Positions 7,466 through 15,876 of a DNA stretch of 47,285 nucleotides are shown here, one piece after another. The notes below the pieces were generated by a model, which saw only the letters and a list, made by a program, of their open reading frames with translations, was not told where the DNA came from and made no database searches. Source of the stretch: an uncultured Eubacterium sp. (GTDB taxonomy: Bacteria; Bacillota; Clostridia; Lachnospirales; Lachnospiraceae). The stretch spans positions 1-47,285 of the forward strand of contig CAJFUA010000047.1 of NCBI GenBank assembly GCA_904420085.1, given 5' to 3'. Position 1 is the stretch's first letter, and every line of letters starts with the position of its first letter. Both the position numbers and the translations under genes were made by a program.

Positions 7466-8848
7466 TTATTGGAAAATAATCTGGTTTTCGGATACCTTGC
7501 TGGCATCTAAAACAATTCGATCATAGATCTTTAATCCACTGCTTTCTTTTTCAATAATATAATACTCATCAATGGTATCTAAAATTTGTATAATTTCAAA
7601 TACGGTATACCCGTTATTGATATTGTATACACCCATAAATTTCTGCGTCTTTTCAATCACATAGTTAGCATGGGAATCAGACTTGGTAATCACGTCGCCT
7701 TCATTGAAATAAGATTTGGAAACATAATAATTATTTTCATCTGAATAAGCAATCGGTGGATAGTATATTTCCGAATCGTTTTCGTTCCTATCAGAATTTT
7801 GAATATTAAAACCGATACTTACATCATCTTTTCCTTTTTTACTGTATTCCTTAGGAATTACATAGAGTTCGTTTGTAACCACCGAAGATTTCGGGATTTT
7901 TAATCCGTTTTTCGGCGTTTCCACAATTTCAATATCCAAAAACCGATCCGTTGCATACCTTACCACATATTTTGCCAAAGTGACGACACCGTATTGATTT
8001 TCGTCAGCACCCTTTACAATTTTCAGATTGGCTGTGGTTGTGAGGTTATCTTTTAAAAATTTTATGGTAATATTAGAAGTTTTTTTATATTTTTTTACAT
8101 CACTTTTATTAAACTTCAGTACGATACTCCACTCATCATCATTGATGGCTTTATAGATGGGAGAACCTTTTTCGATTTTATCCCCGGAAGAAAAATGTGC
8201 TGACGTATAGCCGGATTTATCGAAATCAGACATCTTTATTTTTCTGGGTTTTAAGGTCTCAAAATCATCTACACGATAGAGGACAATGCCGGATACTTCC
8301 GATTTATTAATTACAAAATTTTCCCCTTTATCTTTTGCCAGTTTCTGAAGAGAATTCATATTCATTAAATCCACAACCGTACCTTTCACGGTACTTTTAA
8401 AATCATATAAATCACGAAAGTTCATCGGATCAAAATTATTATTAAAATCTTTAAGTAAAGTATTGATTGTATCTAAATTATCTTCCGTTAGTTTGGAACT
8501 TTCTTTTCCTGATTCTAATAACAGTTGATTTAACTGCCCCGAAGAATCAATGCTGTATAACGTTGTGTTTTTAGAAATACGGGAACCTTCCCGGATAAAA
8601 TAATCTACATACCCTGATTCATCTGCATATTTAATAATCTCATCCCGCAGGGCAATACCCTCATAGGAATTGTTTAAATTTTCCGCATTAGTACCTGCTG
8701 TCACTTCGTAATATTTAGTACGCTCTGTGGTAAAATAAATAACGATATTGATAAACAGATAAATTAAAATCAGTCCAAATATGACGATACCGGCATTTAG
8801 ATTAAAAAAATTTTTATATCTGAATCTTTTTTTCCTGCTATTACTCAT
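7466..8848 (-). CDS. HlyD-like membrane-fusion protein (unknown role, division cluster)
   Basis: The protein (460 aa) has a short basic cytoplasmic N-terminus, one transmembrane segment (about 19-41) and a large outer part with a barrel-sandwich-hybrid segment near residues 80-105 (YFIREGSRISKN, then LYSID) and later beta-rich parts. It resembles HlyD/periplasmic adaptor proteins, but no ABC transporter or other efflux partner is adjacent. It is first in the operon with yggS, sepF and ylmH, and a good promoter precedes it. A division- or wall-related role is inferred from position only. The function is unknown. Confidence 0.7.
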   Translation of the reverse strand: MSNSRKKRFRYKNFFNLNAGIVIFGLILIYLFINIVIYFTTERTKYYEVTAGTNAENLNNSYEGIALRDEIIKYADESGYVDYFIREGSRISKNTTLYSIDSSGQLNQLLLESGKESSKLTEDNLDTINTLLKDFNNNFDPMNFRDLYDFKSTVKGTVVDLMNMNSLQKLAKDKGENFVINKSEVSGIVLYRVDDFETLKPRKIKMSDFDKSGYTSAHFSSGDKIEKGSPIYKAINDDEWSIVLKFNKSDVKKYKKTSNITIKFLKDNLTTTANLKIVKGADENQYGVVTLAKYVVRYATDRFLDIEIVETPKNGLKIPKSSVVTNELYVIPKEYSKKGKDDVSIGFNIQNSDRNENDSEIYYPPIAYSDENNYYVSKSYFNEGDVITKSDSHANYVIEKTQKFMGVYNINNGYTVFEIIQILDTIDEYYIIEKESSGLKIYDRIVLDASKVSENQIIFQ

Positions 8849-8874
8849 CTTTTTGGCTCCTTAAACCAACTATA

Positions 8875-8903
8875 ATTATCTAATAATTTTAAGGTTTAGT
8901 CAA
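8875..8903 (-). promoter_or_regulatory. Sigma-A promoter of the hlyD-like/yggS/sepF/ylmH operon
   Basis: On the minus strand TTGACT (8903-8898) and GATAAT (8880-8875) are separated by 17 bases, both 5/6 matches to the consensus. It ends 26 bases before the ATG at 8848, with AAGGAG at 8862-8857 as ribosome binding site. Confidence 0.75.
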
Positions 8904-9054
8904 TATCGTTAATATTATTTTGTAACTACATCTTTTCAATGCCCGTAGATTTTTCCAAATTTTTTTATAATTTTTTAAATAAATCACAGAATTTATGAAT
9001 TATTTTGAAAAATCCGGCAACTATATTATTAAACCATGAAGGAGGTATTATATA

Positions 9055-9267
9055 ATGAATTCTAAAGGATTTGATTATTTTGTGCTGATTTTAGTGATTA
9101 TCGGTGCAATAAATTGGGGATTAATAGGCTTTTTCAAATTTGACCTTGTGGCATTTCTGTTCGGAGATATGACATGGATTTCGAGAATTGTCTATGCAAT
9201 TGTTGGTTTGTGCGGATTGTATTCTATTAGTCTCTTTGGAAGAATTAATTCATTGGGCGAAAAATAA
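9055..9267 (+). CDS. DUF378 small membrane protein
   Basis: The 70-aa protein has two transmembrane helices (about 8-28 and 43-62) and matches the DUF378 pattern: IIGAINWGLIG in the first helix, a Phe-Asp-Leu-Val loop, and IVYAIVGLCGLY in the second. AAGGAGG lies ten bases before the ATG. DUF378 proteins are common in Firmicutes and have no known function. It stands alone on the plus strand between two minus-strand operons. The 206-base gap before it holds the divergent promoter of the hlyD-like operon; I could not assign a convincing promoter for this gene. Confidence 0.85.
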   Translation: MNSKGFDYFVLILVIIGAINWGLIGFFKFDLVAFLFGDMTWISRIVYAIVGLCGLYSISLFGRINSLGEK

Positions 9268-9276
9268 AAGTACATG

Positions 9277-9314
9277 AAAGGAAGCATTTGTACACTGCTA
9301 CAAATGCTTCCTTT
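9277..9314. terminator. Bidirectional intrinsic terminator
   Basis: A perfect 16-bp inverted repeat, AAAGGAAGCATTTGTA (9277-9292) and its complement (9299-9314), surrounds a 6-base loop. It has T-rich flanks in both directions. It separates the plus-strand DUF378 gene from the minus-strand gene ending at 9323 and probably serves both. Confidence 0.85.
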
Positions 9315-9322
9315 ATATACTT

Positions 9323-9736
9323 TTAACAAGATACAATCACTTTTTCTTTTAATGATGGTTCCAAAACGCTTTCATCTACAGAAATGCTGCAAATAAAATT
9401 CACATCACTGCTAAGTTTTTCGAGAGCCAGAACAGCCTCTTCAATCTTATCATTAGTTAGATTTGCCACTTGAATCAGGCTGTCAATAAAAACAAATTCA
9501 ATATCATGATTTCCTGATAAAAGTCCGGAAACAAATCCGATAAATCCTTCATATGTACTTACAGGGTATTCTGAAACATTAATCAGACGCACCTGATTGT
9601 TTAATTCGTACATAAGCTGATGACTTTTGTCCAAGTACACAACCACACCTTTGGCTGATGCCACGGAATCGGCTGCACGCTGTAACATTTCTTTGGTTTT
9701 TCCTTTTCCTTTTTCCCCACAGATAATTTGAACCAT
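9323..9736 (-). CDS. Small P-loop ATP-binding protein of unknown function
   Basis: The 137-aa protein has a Walker A motif at residues 7-14 (GEKGKGKT) right at its N-terminus and a Walker B-like strand ending in Asp85 (FVFIDS). The rest fits a minimal RecA/ASCE-type nucleotide-binding fold without extra domains. There is no membrane segment. It is the last gene of the cell-shape operon, 14 bases after mgsA, with a clear GGGAGG ribosome binding site. I do not recognise a characterised family. Nucleotide binding is well supported; its role is unknown, although the position suggests a link to wall elongation or to methylglyoxal metabolism. Confidence 0.75.
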   Translation of the reverse strand: MVQIICGEKGKGKTKEMLQRAADSVASAKGVVVYLDKSHQLMYELNNQVRLINVSEYPVSTYEGFIGFVSGLLSGNHDIEFVFIDSLIQVANLTNDKIEEAVLALEKLSSDVNFICSISVDESVLEPSLKEKVIVSC

Positions 9737-9750
9737 GTAGTATACCTCCC

Positions 9751-10149
9751 TTAATTTTTATATATTTCTCTCCACTCTAAATCGCCCCGATCCAGAGATT
9801 TAATTAAAAGTTCTGCTGTAGCTACATTGGTAGCTAAAGGAATATTATGCATATCACACAATCTAATTGCCCTGTGGATATCAGGTTCATGTGATTTTGG
9901 ATTTTCCGGATCCCGGATAAAGATTAATAAATCTAAATCATTCTGTTCTATCTGGGTACACATCTGCTGTTCCCCGCCAAGATGTCCGGCAAGATATTTA
10001 TAAACATTTAAATTCGCCGCTTCTTCTATTAATCTCCCTGTTGTTCCGGTTGCATATAGAGAATGCTTGCATAAAATTCCCCGGTAAGCAACACAGAAAT
10101 TTTGCATTAATTTCTTCTTTGAGTCATGTGCAATCAATCCAATGTTCAT
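9751..10149 (-). CDS. mgsA: Methylglyoxal synthase
   Basis: MgsA (132 aa) converts dihydroxyacetone phosphate to methylglyoxal and phosphate, a bypass that relieves sugar-phosphate stress. Conserved parts are the AHD start (His8, Asp9), the phosphate loop TGTTG (34-38), IRDP, SHEPD (with His87 and Asp90) and ATNVATAE. One notable difference: the family motif GGDQQ, whose Asp (Asp71 in E. coli) is the catalytic base, reads GGEQQ here (Glu60). The start has AAAGGAGG upstream, and its leader contains TATACTATAAT. It closes the cell-shape operon together with the P-loop gene. The family is certain; activity is less so because of Glu60. Confidence 0.9.
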   Translation of the reverse strand: MNIGLIAHDSKKKLMQNFCVAYRGILCKHSLYATGTTGRLIEEAANLNVYKYLAGHLGGEQQMCTQIEQNDLDLLIFIRDPENPKSHEPDIHRAIRLCDMHNIPLATNVATAELLIKSLDRGDLEWREIYKN

Positions 10150-10242
10150 AAATATCCTCCTTTATTACCTGTACAATGCTTCTCTGTCAAAGATGAAGCG
10201 CCAATCTAATTATAGTATATTAACCGAATCCCTCTATTATCA

Positions 10243-11385
10243 TTAAACCATGGCTTTATTTCTTTGTAAACCGATATTTAAAACAATTCCAACACCACAG
10301 TACATACTGACCAGAGAAGTCAGTCCGTAACTAACAAATGGAAGTGTAATACCGGTGTTTGGCAGAAGCATTGTGGCAACAGAAATATTTACAAAAGACT
10401 GTATGCCGATTAAAACACCCAAACCAAAACAGAATAGTTTTCCACTCAGTGTGGGTGCTCTGGAACCTGTAATAAAACATTCCAAGACAATCATAAACAG
10501 TAATATAATAACTGCCGCACCACCAATAAAGCCTAGTTCTTCTCCGACGATTGTAAAAATAAAATCCGTGTGGGATTCTGAAATAAGATTTCCGTTTTTT
10601 ACGGAAGTGACATCGTTATTGTCCAGTCCCTTTCCGGTCAGTCCTCCGGATCCGATAGCCAAAAGGGAATTTTCCTGCTGATACCGCAAATCCTTGGCCT
10701 GTTCGTTATCTTTTTGAAAAAATCCTACAATCCGGCTATACTGATATCCTTTTAAAATCACATTTCCCGGCTGTGTTACGTAGTAGCCTAAGATGCAGAT
10801 AAACGGCAATGAAACAATCAGTACTCCGGTAATAATCTTATAGTGAATCCCTGATAAAAACATTATAGCACAAAACATGAGAAAAATAACTATTGTTGTA
10901 GATAAATCAGGTTCAATAAAAATAAGTCCTAAAGCAATTCCTACAAAAAGCGTTACCCCTGCTATTGTTTTAAAGGTATTCAAAGTTTCAATCCGCTTAT
11001 AAAGAAATGCTGCAATAAAAATAATCAGGAAGATTTTTCCGATTTCCGAAGGCTGAAACTGGGTAAAACCTAAATCAATCCAACGCTTTGCACCTTTGTT
11101 TACGGAACCTAAAATCATGACAAGGGTCAGTAGCACAATGGTTGCAAAGTATATAACCCAGTAAAATTTAAACAGGAATTTGTAACTAAGTAATGAGAAA
11201 AAGGTAAGTACAATAATTCCTAAAATCAATCCGAAAATCTGTTTCAACTGATAATTTTCTCCTTCTGCCGCACTGCCTATGCAGAATATGCCTATGAACG
11301 TTACTGCAAGTACATATAATATCAGTCGAAAGTTCAAATTGGACAATTTATATCTTTTTATCACATTTCGTATTTTTTTAATCAT
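10243..11385 (-). CDS. rodA: SEDS peptidoglycan glycosyltransferase RodA
   Basis: This polytopic membrane protein (380 aa, about ten helices) polymerises lipid II into glycan strands during side-wall growth, in partnership with PBP2. The SEDS signature SESHTDFIFTIVGEELGF is present; the Asp in HTDF corresponds to the catalytic Asp of RodA. The PFVSYG end motif is also there. Its ATG overlaps the minE stop by one base (TAATG), so translation is coupled. Company with mreBCD and mrdA favours RodA over FtsW. Confidence 0.93.
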   Translation of the reverse strand: MIKKIRNVIKRYKLSNLNFRLILYVLAVTFIGIFCIGSAAEGENYQLKQIFGLILGIIVLTFFSLLSYKFLFKFYWVIYFATIVLLTLVMILGSVNKGAKRWIDLGFTQFQPSEIGKIFLIIFIAAFLYKRIETLNTFKTIAGVTLFVGIALGLIFIEPDLSTTIVIFLMFCAIMFLSGIHYKIITGVLIVSLPFICILGYYVTQPGNVILKGYQYSRIVGFFQKDNEQAKDLRYQQENSLLAIGSGGLTGKGLDNNDVTSVKNGNLISESHTDFIFTIVGEELGFIGGAAVIILLFMIVLECFITGSRAPTLSGKLFCFGLGVLIGIQSFVNISVATMLLPNTGITLPFVSYGLTSLVSMYCGVGIVLNIGLQRNKAMV

Positions 11386-11630
11386 TAAACTTTAACCTCT
11401 TTGATTGGTATGTTCGCCATTAAACATGGACCTTTTTCCTGATGGATCTCCACAATACAGTTGTCAATATCAATTTCAATGTATTTCGAGATAACTTTTA
11501 CGATATCCCGTTTAATTGCTTCGGTCGTATATGGATTACATCCGATTCTGTCTGTTACTAATAAAATTTCAAGACGTTCTCTGGCAATTTTGCTGGAACG
11601 CTTTTTTCTGAATAATTTTCTAAAAATCAT
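11385..11630 (-). CDS. minE: Cell division topological specificity factor MinE
   Basis: MinE (81 aa) triggers MinD ATPase and drives it off the membrane, giving pole-to-pole oscillation. The sequence shows an N-terminal basic stretch, the MinD-contact helix region (ARERLEILLVTDR), and the C-terminal topological domain with the VISKYIEID strand and a final beta segment. It overlaps minD by four bases (ATGA) and rodA by one base. minC is not next to it. Confidence 0.93.
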   Translation of the reverse strand: MIFRKLFRKKRSSKIARERLEILLVTDRIGCNPYTTEAIKRDIVKVISKYIEIDIDNCIVEIHQEKGPCLMANIPIKEVKV

Positions 11631-12424
11631 TTTGATGCCCCCTTACTGAAAATATTTTTAAAAAACAGAAAGGAAAATCTGCCTTCTCCCTTATCTTCAG
11701 TATTGTATGTACCATTTAATTTATCGGCAATCTGAATCATGGCTTTTCCGGATGACGTATTTGTGTCTACCACTGCTTCTCCTTTATTAGTGGCAATGAC
11801 AATATTGATATCATCGTTGATACAACCAATGATTTCCGTACCTAAAATTTCATGGACATCTTCTTCCGACATCATCTCTCCCTTGCGAATTAGTTCCGGT
11901 CTCAATTTGTTCACCAGCAGATAAATAGGGTCAATACCGTCTTTTTCCAGTAATCCGATAATTCTGTCAGCGTCTCTGATGGCAGAAACTTCCGGCGTAG
12001 TAACAACAATCGCCTTTGTTGCTCCGGCAATTGCGTTCTTAAAACCCTGCTCAATGCCTGCCGGGCAGTCGATTAACACATAGTCGAATTCCTCTTTCAG
12101 ACAATTTGTCAGTCCTATCATCTGTTCCGGACTGACTGCATTTTTGTCTTTCGACTGTGCACTTGGCAGCAAATACAGATTTGCGTGCCTCCTGTCTTTA
12201 ATGACTGCCTGTTTCAATCTGCAATTTCCTTCCAAAACATCTACAAGATTATAGACAATTTGATTTTCCAGTCCCATCACCACATCAAGATTTCTGAGAC
12301 CGATATCCGTGTCAATAGCAATGACACTTTTGCCCTTTTTTGCAAGAGCAATACTTAAATTTGCAGTGATGGTAGTCTTTCCTACACCACCTTTACCTGA
12401 AGTTATTACAATTACTTCTCCCAT
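11627..12424 (-). CDS. minD: Septum site-determining ATPase MinD
   Basis: MinD (265 aa) is a membrane-cycling ParA-type ATPase that positions the division inhibitor MinC. The deviant Walker A GKGGVGKTT (residues 10-18) and the switch regions (DTDIGLRNLD and DCPAGIEQG) are intact. The C-terminus ends in an amphipathic, Phe-rich basic helix (RFSFLFFKNIFSK) that acts as the membrane-targeting sequence. A TTAGGAGG ribosome binding site precedes ATG 12424. It is preceded by mrdA after only 81 bases, where minC would be expected in related genomes. Confidence 0.94.
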   Translation of the reverse strand: MGEVIVITSGKGGVGKTTITANLSIALAKKGKSVIAIDTDIGLRNLDVVMGLENQIVYNLVDVLEGNCRLKQAVIKDRRHANLYLLPSAQSKDKNAVSPEQMIGLTNCLKEEFDYVLIDCPAGIEQGFKNAIAGATKAIVVTTPEVSAIRDADRIIGLLEKDGIDPIYLLVNKLRPELIRKGEMMSEEDVHEILGTEIIGCINDDINIVIATNKGEAVVDTNTSSGKAMIQIADKLNGTYNTEDKGEGRFSFLFFKNIFSKGASK

Positions 12425-12505
12425 ATTCCCTCCTAAAATAAATAGATATCATCATCTTTTGTACTTTATTCAGGAATGTTTCGGGCAAAAATATTTGCCC
12501 GTTTT

Positions 12506-15334
12506 TTAATCCTGTATTATACTGTCGGAACTGTTGCTCTTAACTGCTTTTTTAAGATCTTTATCTTTGAGTTCTCCGTAAAAATACTGGATACAATTCT
12601 TCGCCAGTTCTGCTGAATCATGAGAAGAATTTCCGAATGGGATAACAGCCGATACGCCTATTTCCGGATCATCATATGGGGCATAGGCAATAAACAGCGA
12701 ATGGTCATTTCTGCGTTTATTTTCCTGTGCCGTACCGGATTTTCCCGCAATGGCAATCTTTGTATCTTTAAAGAAGTTACGGACTGTTCCCTGTGTGACA
12801 ACTCCCCGCATACCTTGGTGAATTGCATTCCATGTGCTGTCGGAAGCTTCCACTGTATTTGATAATTTGGCTTTATTTTTATATACCAATTTACCTTTCC
12901 TTGATTTCACTTTGTCTATCAGTGTCAGACTGTAATTTTTCCCACCGTTGGCCAGTGTTGAAACATACCTTGCCAGCTGGGCAGGGGTGTAGGAATTGCT
13001 GCCCTGTCCGATGGCTGAATGGACTGCACTTTCCGTGGAATAATGCGGTTCGCGCTCCGTGATTTCCACACCGGAAAGCATATTTAAACCAAGCTCGGTG
13101 GCGTATTTTTCCATTTTTTCAAGCCCTACGGCACTGTCATATGCAGTACCGTTTGACTGACCTAATTTATAGCCCATTTCATAAAAGAAATAATTACATG
13201 ACTGTGCAATAGCACCTACCACATTGATATATCCATGGGTTCCCTGCGGATAAATCCAGCATTTTGGGGATGGTTTTATTTCTTCGAACTGCCCTGTCGC
13301 ATGAACCGTCGTACCCGGAGTGATAATTCCCTCCTCCAATGCAGTCATAGTTGTAATCATTTTAAATGTGGAACCGGGTGCCGTGGAACCCTGAGTTGCC
13401 CGGTTATACAGGGGATCTGACTGGTCATCCACTAATTTCGCCCAGTAATCAGGATCCACGGTTCCTGACAACATGTTGTTATCATAACTTGGATAAGTTA
13501 CCATTGCCCGGACCGCTCCTGTATCGGGATCGGTAATTACCACAGAACCGGAACACGGATCCAGTGCCAGTTGTGCCGGTGTTATCTTTAACTCCCGAAT
13601 CTGTTTTTTGATAAACTGAAAGGTCTGATAGGAATCATGTGTGGCTAACAGATGATAAGTACTTTCGTCTTTTTCTAAAATTTTCTGATCATAAAGCAAC
13701 ATGCATATTTCACTGCCGGATATGGTCGAATCCAATATACGGTATTTTACCACCAGTTTTCCAAAAGAAGAATTCTTTTTTAAATCTTTAATAATATGTT
13801 TTCTGATGACATCATAGGTTTCTCCTGTGGATAAATAGGCGTCTTGAATATCCAGATTATCCAAATCAATCCAGTTCATTTTGATGGCATATTTAATAAA
13901 ATCGTTCAGACTTAAAGAGCCTTCCACATATTTCAGGTATGTTTCATCTTCCAGATTAATAGAAGATGAAAGTAATATTCCGTCATTTTTCAGCAATTCA
14001 TAAATGTAATCACAATATTCCTGATATTCATCATTAAAATCGTTGTATTCTGTCCCTTTCCCTTTTAAATCAGAACTAATCTTATCTACCGCCTCATCGA
14101 CTGCTTTTTTGTATTTGACATTTAAACTTTTTTCATTGGCAGTAGCATTTTTGCGGGATAAACTTTTTAAACTGACTACGTTATTGGTAACCAGTTGGGA
14201 ATAAACTTTTTTTACGGAAATATAATGTAAGTCATCATCTGTCTGCGCATCTTCATCTACATCATAATTGACGATTTCTGATAAAAGAATTGCAGCGATT
14301 CTTTTTTCCAACATGGTATATACTGCTTTTTGCAGTTTTGAATCAATGGTAAGGTAAACATCATTCCCGGCAGCGGAATTTTTTTTGGAAATGGTACTTA
14401 ATACCTTTCCTGTGTTGTCCACAAAAATTTTCTCTTCACCACGTTTTCCCTGCAGATATTCCTCCATGGAAGATTCAATTCCGGACTTACCCACAACATC
14501 GCTGGCAATATAGTTTTTCCCCTGTTCTTTGAATTCCTCTAATTCCGTATCGGAAATGGTTCCCGTATATCCGATAATTGGAGCGAAATACTGGCTCATG
14601 TTATACTTACGGACGGTCTGTTCCTCCACCGTAACACCGGTCAGATCGGCCTCATTTTCATAGATGGCTACAACGGTCTCATTGGATACTTCTTTCGCAA
14701 TGGTCACGCCTAAATATTTCTGTGAAGAAATAGCGTAAACATTGTATCTGACAGCCAGCATCTTTAATAAAAGTTCATCACTGCATTCCTGTTTGATTTC
14801 AAATAAATCATTTTCCATATAATTGACAATTTCGCCGGCAGATGCATTGGAATAATCGTGACCGTTACGCTCTAAATTCTCTCCGAAAATATTGGTAAGA
14901 AAAAGTTTTTTTGCCGCATCTGAAGTATAATTGACCTCCCATTTCCCATCGTTGTTCAAAGAAATAGGAAAATCAACAGAAATTTTATCCCCGTGACTTT
15001 CAATAATATGAATCGCTTTGTATACAATTGCATTCAGCGTATCATTTTTCTCATCAGAACTTTCTATTTTATCTTCGATTTTGATGGTATAGGCCAATTC
15101 ATCATAAGCCAGTACCTTACCGCTGGCATCTAAAATTTTTCCTCTGGTACCTGATGAGTAGACCGTCTTTTCCGCTTTTTGAATATAGGTACTCATATAG
15201 TAATTTTCATTGACAATCTGCAAATCAAAGAGCCTGTAAACAAGTATGGAAAACAGGCCTATTAATACAAGGCTCATAATGAAAATTCTTGATTTAATTA
15301 TTTTGGAAACCGTATATAAAAAATCACTTATCAA
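12506..15334 (-). CDS. mrdA: Penicillin-binding protein 2 (elongation transpeptidase) with a large insertion
   Basis: This is the class B PBP of the elongation machine (942 aa), which cross-links glycan made by RodA. It has one N-terminal transmembrane helix (about 15-36), a pedestal/dimerisation domain (about 40-340) and the transpeptidase domain. The active site is complete: Ser655 in STFK (655-658), a SCN motif and KSGTA. The TIDSKLQ segment (329-335) is normally followed within about 50 residues by the GSVVITDPDTGAV strand. Here that strand begins near 596, so more than 200 residues are inserted (about 350-585), rich in Lys, Asp and Ser. The start is a TTG at 15334 overlapping mreD by 11 bases; an in-frame stop just upstream rules out an earlier start, and the first ATG lies inside the membrane helix. 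Confidence 0.9.
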   Translation of the reverse strand: MISDFLYTVSKIIKSRIFIMSLVLIGLFSILVYRLFDLQIVNENYYMSTYIQKAEKTVYSSGTRGKILDASGKVLAYDELAYTIKIEDKIESSDEKNDTLNAIVYKAIHIIESHGDKISVDFPISLNNDGKWEVNYTSDAAKKLFLTNIFGENLERNGHDYSNASAGEIVNYMENDLFEIKQECSDELLLKMLAVRYNVYAISSQKYLGVTIAKEVSNETVVAIYENEADLTGVTVEEQTVRKYNMSQYFAPIIGYTGTISDTELEEFKEQGKNYIASDVVGKSGIESSMEEYLQGKRGEEKIFVDNTGKVLSTISKKNSAAGNDVYLTIDSKLQKAVYTMLEKRIAAILLSEIVNYDVDEDAQTDDDLHYISVKKVYSQLVTNNVVSLKSLSRKNATANEKSLNVKYKKAVDEAVDKISSDLKGKGTEYNDFNDEYQEYCDYIYELLKNDGILLSSSINLEDETYLKYVEGSLSLNDFIKYAIKMNWIDLDNLDIQDAYLSTGETYDVIRKHIIKDLKKNSSFGKLVVKYRILDSTISGSEICMLLYDQKILEKDESTYHLLATHDSYQTFQFIKKQIRELKITPAQLALDPCSGSVVITDPDTGAVRAMVTYPSYDNNMLSGTVDPDYWAKLVDDQSDPLYNRATQGSTAPGSTFKMITTMTALEEGIITPGTTVHATGQFEEIKPSPKCWIYPQGTHGYINVVGAIAQSCNYFFYEMGYKLGQSNGTAYDSAVGLEKMEKYATELGLNMLSGVEITEREPHYSTESAVHSAIGQGSNSYTPAQLARYVSTLANGGKNYSLTLIDKVKSRKGKLVYKNKAKLSNTVEASDSTWNAIHQGMRGVVTQGTVRNFFKDTKIAIAGKSGTAQENKRRNDHSLFIAYAPYDDPEIGVSAVIPFGNSSHDSAELAKNCIQYFYGELKDKDLKKAVKSNSSDSIIQD

Positions 15335-15857
15335 AACTTAATGTATTCTCCTGTTTTAATGTTAATATTTTTTCGTTTAAAATATAAAATAATTTATATA
15401 AAGCAAAGGCAATAAAAGTGGTAATAATCATTTCCGGAAATATAATTTTCTCAAAATAATATGAGAAATCCAATTTATTTCTAAGCAGAAACCGGAATAT
15501 ATATACGAAAGCGTTGTATATAAAATCACTTGTAAAAACTAAAAGCATCGGCATAAATACGTGGTTGCTGTAAAACATTTTCTTAAACAGACCGCTGAAA
15601 AAACCTACATACATATATATCAATGCATATAGTCCTATCACGTCACCGAAAAAAATATCCACCAGCAGACCACAGAAAATTCCTGTAACGCTTCCATAAT
15701 TACACCCTCTCATAAAGCCAAAGATGCATGTTACAAACAACAATAAATTGGGTGTTGCAACCACGTCAGAATTGGCAAGAGAAAGTGTGCTCTGCAATAT
15801 AAACGATATCATAATTATAAGTCCGGTTATCAGTATTTTTATCACTCTATGCTTCAT
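15324..15857 (-). CDS. mreD: Rod shape-determining protein MreD
   Basis: This is a small membrane protein (177 aa, about five helices) of the elongasome that links MreC with RodA and PBP2. The pattern is typical: N-terminal helix, then the RGCNYGSVTGIFCGLLVDIFFG stretch with its conserved GxxxGLLxD core. It comes between mreC (20 bases upstream) and mrdA (11-base overlap). Confidence 0.9.
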   Translation of the reverse strand: MKHRVIKILITGLIIMISFILQSTLSLANSDVVATPNLLLFVTCIFGFMRGCNYGSVTGIFCGLLVDIFFGDVIGLYALIYMYVGFFSGLFKKMFYSNHVFMPMLLVFTSDFIYNAFVYIFRFLLRNKLDFSYYFEKIIFPEMIITTFIAFALYKLFYILNEKILTLKQENTLSFDK

Positions 15858-15876
15858 GGAAATTTCCTTTTATTGA

